Below, one piece after another: positions 41,227 to 49,943 of a DNA stretch of 64,000 nucleotides. Made by a program: the position numbers and the translations under genes. The notes under the pieces are model-generated. The model was not told where the DNA came from, made no database searches, and was given only the letters and a program-made list of their open reading frames with translations. Numbering within the stretch: position 1 is the first letter of the stretch; each line of letters opens with the position of its first letter. The DNA is from Planctomycetota bacterium (lineage in GTDB: Bacteria; Planctomycetota; SZUA-567; H5-PLA8): assembly GCA_027493525.1 (NCBI GenBank), contig JAOSKN010000001.1, positions 1,674,001 through 1,738,000 on the forward strand. Direction: 5' to 3'.

Positions 41227-43143
41227 TCACTTCGCCTTGTACTCCACCCAGATCGTGCGCACGTCCGCGCCCGCGTCGAGGGTCCAGCCGGTTTCTTCGA
41301 CGCCGGGCTTGCCGGCGTAGGCATGGCTGGCGGTCTTCACTTCGCCCGCCTCGCCGTTCTTCCAGGCGAAGGTGACCTCGGTCGCGCCGTGGTTCCGCGC
41401 CTCGTAGACGAGGTAGGCCTCGACCTTGCGGTAACTCTTGTTGCCGCTGTTCCCGAAGCGGACGCGGATCGGGCCGCTGGCGCCTTCGAGTTCGGCGTGG
41501 CCGAAGCTGAAGGACTGGCTCCAGAAGTCGCCGGGTTCGTAGGAACGGCGGACGATCTGCTGGTCCTTCGCGATCGATTTCCACGTGCTGCCGCCGTCGG
41601 CGCTGTACTCGATCTGGTACTTGAGGTCCGGGTTGGGCGGGTTGCCCGAGGCCTGCCAGCCGGCGCCGTAGACGGCGACGGGCTTTTCGCCGCGCGGGGC
41701 TTTCAGTTCGAGCGTGACCTTGGGCGAGCCGATCGCGCCGTCCACGACGAAGGCTTGAGCCTGGTCCAGGTTCGGCCCGGCGGCCCGGTAAGCGCGCCCC
41801 GAGGCCAGGAAGGCGATCGCGTTGGCCCCGTCCTTCAGGCGCGGCACCACGGTCGTGTTGCACTGGCAGACCGTGCGGATCGTAAGGCCCGCGCCGGCCA
41901 GGTCCTTCGCGCCTTTCTCGAGCCTGAGCAGGTATTGAAAGTGCCCCTTGGCCAGGTCGGTGAGGTCGAGGGTTCCCTCGAGCGTCCCGCCATCCTGCCA
42001 GGTCTTGCCGCCGTCGGTGCTCACCTTCACCGGGATGCCGCCCTTGCCGCTCAGGACCAGGCCGTTTCTGCCGCCCGGTTCGTAGACGCCCCAGGGCTTG
42101 TCGTTCGCGGGCGTGCAGCCGACGACGTAAGGCGATTGCCACTCGAAGACGACGTGGGCCTCGTCCTCTTCGATCACGCCTTCTTTGTACGCGCCGCCGA
42201 AGTCGGGCGTGTAGGCGAAGACGGCGTTGGCGAAGCGGACCTGCCCCGGATTCCAGCCGGTGCCTTTCTTGGACTGGTACATCTTGTCCGGCTGGTTGAC
42301 CCAGGAGCGGTCGCGCGCGGGTCCGGGGACGTCCTTCATCTTGTAGTTCCGGCCCCAGTAGACGTACGTGGCGCCGTCCTCCAGGCCGGGCTGGACGTAG
42401 CGGCGCAGGGTCTCGCCCGAGCGCAGGTGGACCATCGGCGGCACGGCGTCGTAGCCGGCGAGGTACTCGGCGCTCTTGGCCTGCTCGTAGACGTACGCGT
42501 CCTTGGGGTGCAGGCCCGCGACGATCCAGCCGCGCTGCCGATCGGGCTTGAACGCCGGGTCGGCGTAGGTCTTCAACTCCTGCGCGATCTCCTGAATCGA
42601 GATCAGGCGCTGCCCTTCCTTGTCGAAGATCACCGTCGAGACATCGTGGTCGAGGAGCACCCACTTGCCCTCGCCGTACGCGCCTCCGGTGAGGTAGACC
42701 TCGAAGCTGTTGTGCCCCGGGACGCCGACGACGCGCCCGCGGCAGGGTCCGAGCAGGTACTGCATCTCGGCGGTCCATTGGGCATGCGTGGTGCCGCAGA
42801 GCCCGAAGCCCTGCGCGAAGAGGCCCGTCCAGTACTCGCGGTTCTTGTCGCTCTTGGCGAAGCCCTGGTCGAAGTAATCCTGCGCGCCGTCCTCGCCGTG
42901 CGCGTAGTTCAGGTTCCGCCAGTACCAGGCGGCGAGGGCCTTGTCCTCGTCGCTGACCGGGTCCTTCCCGGTGGCGCGCTTGTACAGTTCGGCCTGGTGC
43001 TTGAAGAGACGCTCCCAGGTGCTGAAGGCCAGCTCGCCGGGATACCAGGGGTGTTCGGTCTTGACCTGGGGATCGCCGGCGGCTCCCCACGCGGAGACGC
43101 TGACAACAGCTATTAAAAGGAGGGAAGGTGCGAATCGGGGCAT
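41227..43143 (-). CDS. Secreted transglutaminase-like protein
   Basis: 638 residues from ATG 43143, nine bases after GGAG. Signal peptide SLLLIAVVSVSAWGAAG. The transglutaminase/protease-like triad is visible: Cys116 in GFGLCGTTHAQ, His144 in VPGHNSFEVYL and Asp165 or Asp167 in VLLDHDVSTVI. The C-terminal half is beta-rich with jelly-roll/Ig-like segments (KVSTDGGKTWQDGG, YSADGGSTWKSIAKD), of the sort that binds polysaccharide or follows the catalytic domain. It could act as a peptidase or protein cross-linker on the cell surface. No gene neighbours point to a pathway. Confidence 0.8.
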   Translation of the reverse strand: MPRFAPSLLLIAVVSVSAWGAAGDPQVKTEHPWYPGELAFSTWERLFKHQAELYKRATGKDPVSDEDKALAAWYWRNLNYAHGEDGAQDYFDQGFAKSDKNREYWTGLFAQGFGLCGTTHAQWTAEMQYLLGPCRGRVVGVPGHNSFEVYLTGGAYGEGKWVLLDHDVSTVIFDKEGQRLISIQEIAQELKTYADPAFKPDRQRGWIVAGLHPKDAYVYEQAKSAEYLAGYDAVPPMVHLRSGETLRRYVQPGLEDGATYVYWGRNYKMKDVPGPARDRSWVNQPDKMYQSKKGTGWNPGQVRFANAVFAYTPDFGGAYKEGVIEEDEAHVVFEWQSPYVVGCTPANDKPWGVYEPGGRNGLVLSGKGGIPVKVSTDGGKTWQDGGTLEGTLDLTDLAKGHFQYLLRLEKGAKDLAGAGLTIRTVCQCNTTVVPRLKDGANAIAFLASGRAYRAAGPNLDQAQAFVVDGAIGSPKVTLELKAPRGEKPVAVYGAGWQASGNPPNPDLKYQIEYSADGGSTWKSIAKDQQIVRRSYEPGDFWSQSFSFGHAELEGASGPIRVRFGNSGNKSYRKVEAYLVYEARNHGATEVTFAWKNGEAGEVKTASHAYAGKPGVEETGWTLDAGADVRTIWVEYKAK

Positions 43144-43519
43144 GTCGGGTGTCTCCGTCTGCGCCTCAGAATCAGGCCTGGGAACACGGGCGCGAACCGT
43201 TCCCGCTCCCTTCAAGTACAACACAGATTCGGAAATGTTGTATATACAATCGACTATTCTAGACCACATACGGTGCATTAAATTTAGGCTCGCTTAGGCC
43301 TCCTGCTTGGTAGAAAAATATTGGCCCTAGAATCATTTGTATAACCATTAATCATGAAACATGTTGCATTCGATGCACGAACGAGCATTGAAGCCTGGTC
43401 GGTAAGCCAAGGTCTTGACGAGGCCGATATGAAACTGTTACTAGTCCGCCCCGCTCGATAGCGGGCAAATCGGATGCAGTTCTCGATTGGTTGATGTTAG
43501 GAGTGGGGGAGCGTAAACC
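43144..43519. other. Divergent intergenic region before topA
   Basis: 376 bases, AT-rich from 43210 to 43370. It holds a perfect 12-base palindrome TTGTATATACAA at 43238-43249, a possible operator for the minus-strand gene. No convincing topA promoter was identified; a TTGACG at 43415-43420 has only a weak -10 partner. Confidence 0.5.
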
Positions 43520-46057
43520 TTGGTGGCCATATCCAAGAAGAGCGTCGTGATCGTGGAGTCCCCTGGCAAGATCAAGACGATCTCCAAGGTGCTGGGCAAG
43601 GATTTCATCGTCAAGGCGTCGATCGGCCACATCCGCGATTTGCCAAGCAAGAAGAAGGACGACCCGGGCGCGACGCTGGTGCGCGGGGTCGGGCAGGACT
43701 TTACGCCGCGCTACGTGACGCTTCCGGCCAAGAAGAAGGTGATCGACGACCTGCGCAAGGCGACGCGCGGCGCGGACAAGATCTTTCTGTGCCCCGACCC
43801 GGACCGCGAGGGCGAGGCGATCGCGTGGCACCTTCAGCAGACGCTGGAACTCGAGGACGACCGGACCTTCCGCGTGACGTTCGACGAGATCACGCCGCGC
43901 GGGATCCGCGCGGCCTTCGAGCAGCCCCGCAAGATCGACATGGACCTGGTCAACGCGCAGCAGGCGCGGCGCGTGCTGGACCGCATCGTCGGCTACAAGC
44001 TCTCGCCGCTGCTCTGGGAGAAGATCGGGCGCGGGCTCTCCGCCGGGCGCGTGCAGTCGGTGGCGGTGAAGCTGATCGTCGAGCGGGAGCGCGAGATCGA
44101 GGCCTTCAACGCCGAGGAGTACTGGACGGTCGGCGCGGTCTTCAAACTGGGCAACAAGACTTTCGAGGCCGACCTGCGCGGGGTCGAGGGCCGGCAGGTG
44201 GTTTCGTCGGCCGACGACCTCTCCAAGTACAAGAAGCAGGACGACCGGGTCTCGACGTCGGGCATCCAGCGCACGCTGATTCCCAGCGAGGCCGAGGCGC
44301 GCGCGCTGGCGAAGGTGCTCGAGAAGTCCCCCTACGAGGTCAGCCTGTACGAGGTGAAGGAGGTCGCCGACCGGCCGTACCCGCCCTTCGCCACGAGCCA
44401 GCTCCAGCAGGCCGCCGCCAACCGCCTGGGCTACGACGCCAAGCGCACGATGCGGGTGGCGCAGGAGTTGTACCAGGGCATCGAGCTGGGCGACGAAGGC
44501 GCCGTGGCGCTGATCACCTACATGCGCACGGACTCCTTCCGCATCAGCCAGGACGCGCTGAACGAATGCCGCGCGCTGATCGGCGAGCAGTTCGGCGCGC
44601 GCTACGTCCCCGAGAAGCCCAATTTCCACAAGTCGCGCAAGGGCACGCAGGACGCGCACGAATGCATCCGACCTACGCACGTGGAGAAGACGCCCGAAGA
44701 AACCAAGAAGTTCCTCACCAGCGACCAGTTCAAGCTCTATAAGCTGATCTGGGAGCGCTTCGTGGCCTGCCAGATGAAGCCGGCGCTCTTCGACGCGGCC
44801 TCCTGCGACATCGCGGCGCGGGCCTCCGACGCGCGCAACGCGGTCTTCCGCGCCACCGGCCGGGTGCTCAAGTTCGACGGCTGGCTGGCCGTCTACGGGC
44901 CGCGCGCCGAGGAGAGCGCGCACCTGGACGCTTCCGCCGACGACCGCGAGAAGGGCGACGAGTCCAACGACGAGGGCGAGGAAGGGCAGGAGAAGAGCAA
45001 GGCCAAAGGGCGCAAGAGCAAGACCCAGGTGCTGCCGCCCATGCAGGTCGGCGACAAGCCCGGCCTGAAGGACCTCGAGCCGGTCCAGCACTTCACCCAG
45101 CCGCCGCCGCGCTACACCGAGGCCAGCCTGGTCAAGACCCTGGAGCGCGAAGGCGTGGGCCGCCCCAGCACCTACGCCTCGATCATCTCGACCATCCAGG
45201 AACGCGGGTACGTGGAGAAGACCGGCGCCGGCGGGCGCGGCGCCTTCGCCCCCACGCCGCTCGGAAGCCAGGTCAACGACCGGCTCGAAGACCACTTCAG
45301 CCATTCGATCATGGACCTGGGCTTCACGCGCAAGATGGAGGAGGAACTCGACAAGATCGAGGAGGCGCACCTGGACTGGAAGCGCGTGCTCAACGAATTC
45401 TACGCGCCCTTCACCGGCGACCTGGAAAAAGCCGCGGTGGAGATGAAGAGCACCAAGGGCCAGGCCGAGAAGACCGATGTCGAGTGCCCCGAATGTTCCG
45501 CCATGATGGAGAAGCGCTTCAGCCGCTACGGCTACTACCTGCGCTGCAGCAAGCATCCCGACTGCAAGGGCACCCTGCGCCTGGACAAGGACGGGAACGT
45601 CAAGAAGAAGGAAGAGCCCATCCCGACGGGCATCAAGTGCGACAAGTGCGGCGCCGAGGTCGTCAAGGCCGTGGGCCGCTTCGGGCCGTATTTGGCCTGC
45701 ACGCGCTACGCCGAGAAGCAGTGCAGCTTCACGATGAAGCTGACGAAGGAAGGGCTGCCGCGCCGCAAGTTCGATCCGCTCGCCACCGACATCGCCTGCG
45801 AGAAGTGCAAGGCCCCGATGGTGATCCGCGTCTCCGCGCGGGGCAAGAAGAAGCGCGCCTTCCTGAGCTGCTCGCGCTTCCCGAAATGCCGCGGCACCCA
45901 GCCGCTGCCGGAGAACCTCAACCCGCAGGGCGACGAGGCCCTGGCCAAGTTCGACGTGCTCCGCGACAAGGACGCCCGCGACGCCAAGCTCCTGCAGGAA
46001 GCCCTGGCGAAGATCGATGCCGAGGCGCAGCCGGCGGGGGTGGGAAGCGGCTCCTGA
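43520..46057 (+). CDS. topA: DNA topoisomerase I
   Basis: 845 residues. It relaxes negative supercoils. The Toprim domain has VIVESPGKIKTI and PDPDREGEAIAWHL; GRVQSVAVKLIVERE marks domain IV, and the active tyrosine is Tyr334 in LITYMRTDSFRIS. Three C-terminal zinc-finger-type repeats follow: CPECSAMMEKRF, CDKCGAEVVKAV, CEKCKAPMVIR. A charged insert at about 470-510 (DDREKGDESNDEGEEGQEKS) interrupts the region after domain III. The start is TTG 43520 or GTG 43523, with GGGGGAG upstream. Confidence 0.95.
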   Translation: MVAISKKSVVIVESPGKIKTISKVLGKDFIVKASIGHIRDLPSKKKDDPGATLVRGVGQDFTPRYVTLPAKKKVIDDLRKATRGADKIFLCPDPDREGEAIAWHLQQTLELEDDRTFRVTFDEITPRGIRAAFEQPRKIDMDLVNAQQARRVLDRIVGYKLSPLLWEKIGRGLSAGRVQSVAVKLIVEREREIEAFNAEEYWTVGAVFKLGNKTFEADLRGVEGRQVVSSADDLSKYKKQDDRVSTSGIQRTLIPSEAEARALAKVLEKSPYEVSLYEVKEVADRPYPPFATSQLQQAAANRLGYDAKRTMRVAQELYQGIELGDEGAVALITYMRTDSFRISQDALNECRALIGEQFGARYVPEKPNFHKSRKGTQDAHECIRPTHVEKTPEETKKFLTSDQFKLYKLIWERFVACQMKPALFDAASCDIAARASDARNAVFRATGRVLKFDGWLAVYGPRAEESAHLDASADDREKGDESNDEGEEGQEKSKAKGRKSKTQVLPPMQVGDKPGLKDLEPVQHFTQPPPRYTEASLVKTLEREGVGRPSTYASIISTIQERGYVEKTGAGGRGAFAPTPLGSQVNDRLEDHFSHSIMDLGFTRKMEEELDKIEEAHLDWKRVLNEFYAPFTGDLEKAAVEMKSTKGQAEKTDVECPECSAMMEKRFSRYGYYLRCSKHPDCKGTLRLDKDGNVKKKEEPIPTGIKCDKCGAEVVKAVGRFGPYLACTRYAEKQCSFTMKLTKEGLPRRKFDPLATDIACEKCKAPMVIRVSARGKKKRAFLSCSRFPKCRGTQPLPENLNPQGDEALAKFDVLRDKDARDAKLLQEALAKIDAEAQPAGVGSGS

Positions 46058-46079
46058 GCGGAGCCGCCCGCGCTCAAGT

Positions 46080-49000
46080 CTATTTCGCTTCGAAGATCCG
46101 CAGGTAGCCGTCCTGCGTCGAGACGAACACGAACTCCTCGTTGGCGGTCATGGACACCGGCGCGGCGGGCAGGCGCGCGCGCCAGGCCGGCTTGCCGGTC
46201 TCGAGTTCCACCAGGACCAGTTCGCCCGCGGCGGCCACGGCCACGTGGTTCTTTCCCGCGGGGATCGGGGCCAGCACGGCCGGGGCGTCCAGCTCGAAGG
46301 TCCAGAGGCTCTGGTCGCGCTCGGCGCTCACGAGGTCCAGGGTCTTGTCCCCGGCGAGCGCGAGGAAGCCGTTCTTGAGCGCCAGCGGCGCGTGGCGGCA
46401 GGGTCCGGCGAGCTTGTGCTCGAAGCGCTTCTGCAGGGCGCCGGCCGTCCAGACCGCGAGCACGCCTTCCGCGCCGGCGCCCGCCAGCGCCTTGGCCTCC
46501 GGGTTGACCGCGACCCCGCCCACCGGCTGCTCGGGAAGGGCGGCCTCCTTGGCCTCGCCGCTCTCGCCATCGAGCGCGTACAGTTTGCCGTCGCCGCGCG
46601 GGACGTAAAACTTCTGCTCGTCGAAAGCGATGGCCCAGCCGTCCGCGCCCGCGCCGCCGGGCAGGTCGGCCGCGAACTTGGCGGCGCCGTCGACGAGATT
46701 GACGTTCTCGAAGCCGTCGCGCGTGGGCACGCCCAGGATCGGGCGGTTCGGCATCAGGCGGAAGGCGTGGGAGAGCGGCGCGGCGATGGGAGCGGATTTG
46801 AGTTCGAGCGAGCGCGCGCGGCGCGCCGTGGGATCGATGCGCCAGAGCTTGGGCTCGTCGCCCGCCGCGCCGACCAGCAGCTCGACGTCCGGCCCCTTGG
46901 CGAAGAGGGGGTAGCGCAGGTTCAGGGCCTCTTTGCCGCCTCGCGCCGGGGCGGGGATCAGCCGCGCCAGGGGCTCCTCGGGCTTGTGGCCGCGCTCGAA
47001 GAGGATCGCTTCAGGGCCGCTGATCCAGGCGACCCAATCGCCGCGAACGGCCAGGCCGCCGTCGGCCGGCGCCGGCATCAGGCGCGGGCGCTCCGCAGCC
47101 TGGCGCAAGAGCGGAGCGTGCAAGGCGCGTTCGCGGGGATCGAGCGCGATCTTCTCGTAGGTCTCGAAGCCTTCCTTGGACACGCTGATCCGGGTCAGGC
47201 CCAGCATCGGGACGGCGACGTCGGTGGGCGTGGGCTGCAACTGGGGCGTGCCATTGAGCGCGATCTGGGCGCCGGGGGGCTCGCTGGTCACCTTCAGTCG
47301 GAAGGTGGCCTGCTCGGCGGCCTGGGAGTACGGGAACTTCTCGGCCAATTCGAGTTTTTTCTGATGGGCCTCGTCGGCCTGCCCGCGCAGTTCCAGCTTC
47401 TGGACTTCGCGCCAGAGGTTCTGGGCCTCGGCCTCTTTCCCCGTGGTATCGGCGCCGGCGGAGCGCAGCAGCTTGCGGGCCTGTTCGGCCTGCCGCGCGT
47501 CGGGCTTGGAATTCAGGAAGGCTTCGAGTTCGGCGCGCGCCTTCTCGTAGTCGCGCTGCAGGATCAGGCGGTCCACGGAGCGGAGTTGATTGGCCTGCTC
47601 CTTCAGGCGGTCCTCGAGTTCCCCCTTCAGCTTGTCGGCCTCCTTCGCGGCGTCGGAGCCGGGGAAGCCGTCGGCGGCCTGCTGGAACATGAACTTGGCC
47701 GTGGAGAGGTCGCCCACGGCGGCGCACTCCTTGCCGCGGGCCAGGAACTTCAATGCGTCTTCGCTGCTCGCGCCCAGGGCCTGGACCTGCGCGCGCAGCT
47801 TGCAGGCCACGGCTTCAGGGGGCTTCCCGGCGAGCAGTTCCCGGCAGCGTTCCAGTTTGGCCTCGCCCTCCTGCAGCTTCTCCAGCTCCGCGAGCTGCCG
47901 CTGGAAGGCTTTGAGCGCCAGCTCGTTGCGCCAAGCCTCGAAGCGCTGCTGCAAGGCCAGCAGTTCATCCCGCTTGCTGCCTTCCAGCTTCTGCAGCAGC
48001 GGCGCGAAGCGCTCCATCTCCTTCTCGTCGGCTTCGATCTTGGCGGCATCCCTGGCGTCGAGGTTCGCCGCGGAGCGGCTGGCGAACTGCTCCATCTCGC
48101 TGGTGATGAAGCCGAGGACCTCGTTGTACTTCTGCTTGGCCGGCTCGCGCACGGCCTCGTCCTTGGGCACGCGCTGGAGCAGGCCGAAGGCGTGTTCGTA
48201 GTCCCGCTCGGCCACGGCCTCGTTGATCTGGCTCATCCACGCGTCGTACTGCCGTTTGACGTCCTCGGGGACCACCGGGCGGCGCTGGCGCAGCCAGAGC
48301 GACCAGCCGCCGCCGACGAGCAGGATCAGGACGATGACGCCGCCGATGGCGTAGGGCTTGAGCGAGTGCTTGCGCTGGATGATCAGGGCCGGGTTGGGGC
48401 GCCGGATCACCTCGGAGCGCACGCGCTGCGATTCGGGCCCGCTCGTGGCCTGTCCGAGCTTCCGCTTCTTGTCCAGATCCTGCAGGATCTTGTTCAGGCG
48501 GTTGCGCCGGTCCGTATCGTTGTCCTGCTCCAGGGCCCAGCGCGCGATGCGTTCGGCCTCGTCCAACCGGCCTTCTTCGAAGTGGGAAGCCGCGGCCTCG
48601 GTGTAGGCCTCGATCGGCAAGGCATCGATCAGTTCGGCGTCCCAGAGTTCGACCAGCAGCAGGTTGGTGTTCATGCGGCCCAGGCAGGCCTTCTGGACCA
48701 TGGACTCGACGGTGCGCCGCTCGTCGACCAGTTCGAGCAGGATCAGGCCTTCGGGCGAGAGCCCCTGGCTGCTGGCCTTCATCTCCTGCCCGGTTTCGGT
48801 GAGGCGGAACAGCGAGGCCTGGTTGCGGATGCGCTTCTCGAGCTTCTTCCACTCGTCGACGCGCCGGGCCGCCTCGAGCAGGAGCGAGTTGGGATCGATC
48901 TTCAGCCGCAGAAAGCCGCCGCCCAGGGCCATCTTGGCGTCCAGGTTCGCGTTGGCCAGGAAGTCGAACTCCGCCTCCTTGAGCAGGAACAGGTCGCAGA

Positions 49001-49340
49001 TCTCCTCTTCCACCTGGAAGCGCAGCGCCGCCTCCAGGTCGTCCATGGAGACCAGGTGCAGCTCGATCATGACCTGCCCGAGCAGGTTGCCCGATTCCTT
49101 CTGCTTCTCCAGCGCGCCCTTGAGCTGGTCCTGCGTGATCAGGCCGCGCGCGACCAGCAGGTCGCCGATCAGGATCCGGTTGTGCGTGCTGCTGACAATG
49201 CTGACCGCGCCGTCCTGGATCTCGACGAAGCGCGTGCCCTGCGGGGTCTGGACGCGGAGCAGGCCGGTGGAGTGCCCGTGGGACAGAGCCTGGAAGACGT
49301 CGGCCAAGCTGACCGTGGCGAGGTTGCCTTTGAGACCCAT
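46080..49340 (-). CDS. Giant membrane protein: DUF4388, GspE-N-like segment, TM helix, coiled coil, PEGA, beta-propeller
   Basis: 1,086 residues from ATG 49340. The first 60 residues are DUF4388 (MGLKGNLATVSLADVFQALS, STGLLRVQTPQG). Next comes a segment like the GspE/MshEN N-terminus (RILIGDLLVARGLITQDQLK, LLGQVMIELHLVSMDDLEA). One membrane helix (AIGGVIVLILLVGGGWSLWL) divides a cytoplasmic sensor part from a long periplasmic helical/TPR region (about 350-650), a PEGA domain (LKVTSEPPGAQIALNGTPQL) and a C-terminal PQQ/WD-like propeller (GYLRIFEAK at the end). It looks like a surface or signalling scaffold linked to the pilus/secretion modules. Its promoter is at 49541-49568. Confidence 0.85.
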   Translation of the reverse strand: MGLKGNLATVSLADVFQALSHGHSTGLLRVQTPQGTRFVEIQDGAVSIVSSTHNRILIGDLLVARGLITQDQLKGALEKQKESGNLLGQVMIELHLVSMDDLEAALRFQVEEEICDLFLLKEAEFDFLANANLDAKMALGGGFLRLKIDPNSLLLEAARRVDEWKKLEKRIRNQASLFRLTETGQEMKASSQGLSPEGLILLELVDERRTVESMVQKACLGRMNTNLLLVELWDAELIDALPIEAYTEAAASHFEEGRLDEAERIARWALEQDNDTDRRNRLNKILQDLDKKRKLGQATSGPESQRVRSEVIRRPNPALIIQRKHSLKPYAIGGVIVLILLVGGGWSLWLRQRRPVVPEDVKRQYDAWMSQINEAVAERDYEHAFGLLQRVPKDEAVREPAKQKYNEVLGFITSEMEQFASRSAANLDARDAAKIEADEKEMERFAPLLQKLEGSKRDELLALQQRFEAWRNELALKAFQRQLAELEKLQEGEAKLERCRELLAGKPPEAVACKLRAQVQALGASSEDALKFLARGKECAAVGDLSTAKFMFQQAADGFPGSDAAKEADKLKGELEDRLKEQANQLRSVDRLILQRDYEKARAELEAFLNSKPDARQAEQARKLLRSAGADTTGKEAEAQNLWREVQKLELRGQADEAHQKKLELAEKFPYSQAAEQATFRLKVTSEPPGAQIALNGTPQLQPTPTDVAVPMLGLTRISVSKEGFETYEKIALDPRERALHAPLLRQAAERPRLMPAPADGGLAVRGDWVAWISGPEAILFERGHKPEEPLARLIPAPARGGKEALNLRYPLFAKGPDVELLVGAAGDEPKLWRIDPTARRARSLELKSAPIAAPLSHAFRLMPNRPILGVPTRDGFENVNLVDGAAKFAADLPGGAGADGWAIAFDEQKFYVPRGDGKLYALDGESGEAKEAALPEQPVGGVAVNPEAKALAGAGAEGVLAVWTAGALQKRFEHKLAGPCRHAPLALKNGFLALAGDKTLDLVSAERDQSLWTFELDAPAVLAPIPAGKNHVAVAAAGELVLVELETGKPAWRARLPAAPVSMTANEEFVFVSTQDGYLRIFEAK

Positions 49341-49943
49341 GGAGGCCTGCGTCTCCAGGCTTGCTTCCGACCTTGACGCGGCGGCAGGGCGCCGCGGCGG
49401 ATTGCTCAATCCCGTTTGTGGGATTGGGAGCCGACGCGAACCCAGAGAACTTCCGCGATGTCTGCCAACGCGCTTGAAACAGCATCCACGGCTGGCTGAG
49501 GCGGTCGAGCAAACCAAACTCGTTAAAGCCTGTCTCGTAAGATATATGGAATAAAAGATGCCTGTCAAGCCGGTCAGCTTGCACATGGCGCATTTAGTTT
49601 GGCGCTGAGCCGCTTGCTCGGATCGTGGCCGGTGCGCCACGAGTTGCGGGACTTCCTATCCTCGCCGCTCAAGTTTTACGCCAGGAACCACGGCTCGGGG
49701 AGTTATTCAGGCGTCCCATGAAGCAGGGAACTCGCTTTCGGGTCTTATGTCCAGGGGCTCGCTGGGTTCTCGCCGTCGAATGCTGCTCGACTGGAGCCGG
49801 AGCCTAAGTCAAAATAACGGCGCACGTCGGAATAATCCGGCGCCATGCGACCGATGAATAGGACGGGTCCGTCGCGCCAGCAGGCGGGGACGCGCCAAAA
49901 TCTTCGAAGCACACGCCAAGGGCGCAAGAACAGGGAGAAGTCC
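49341..49943. other. Divergent intergenic region between two giant membrane-protein genes
   Basis: 603 bases with no convincing gene. It contains the minus-strand promoter at 49541-49568. A candidate plus-strand promoter for the gene at 49944 was not found. Confidence 0.6.
49541..49568 (-). promoter_or_regulatory. Sigma70-type promoter of the giant DUF4388 gene
   Basis: Minus-strand consensus -35 TTGACA (49568-49563), 16-base spacer, -10 TATATC (49546-49541). Predicted start near 49534, leader about 195 bases. Confidence 0.55.

Noticed and set aside
46017..49376. Plus-strand frame of 1,119 codons opposite the giant DUF4388 gene
   Set aside because: Mirror of a real gene with clear domains; the translated product is Leu/Val/Gly-rich and matches no family.
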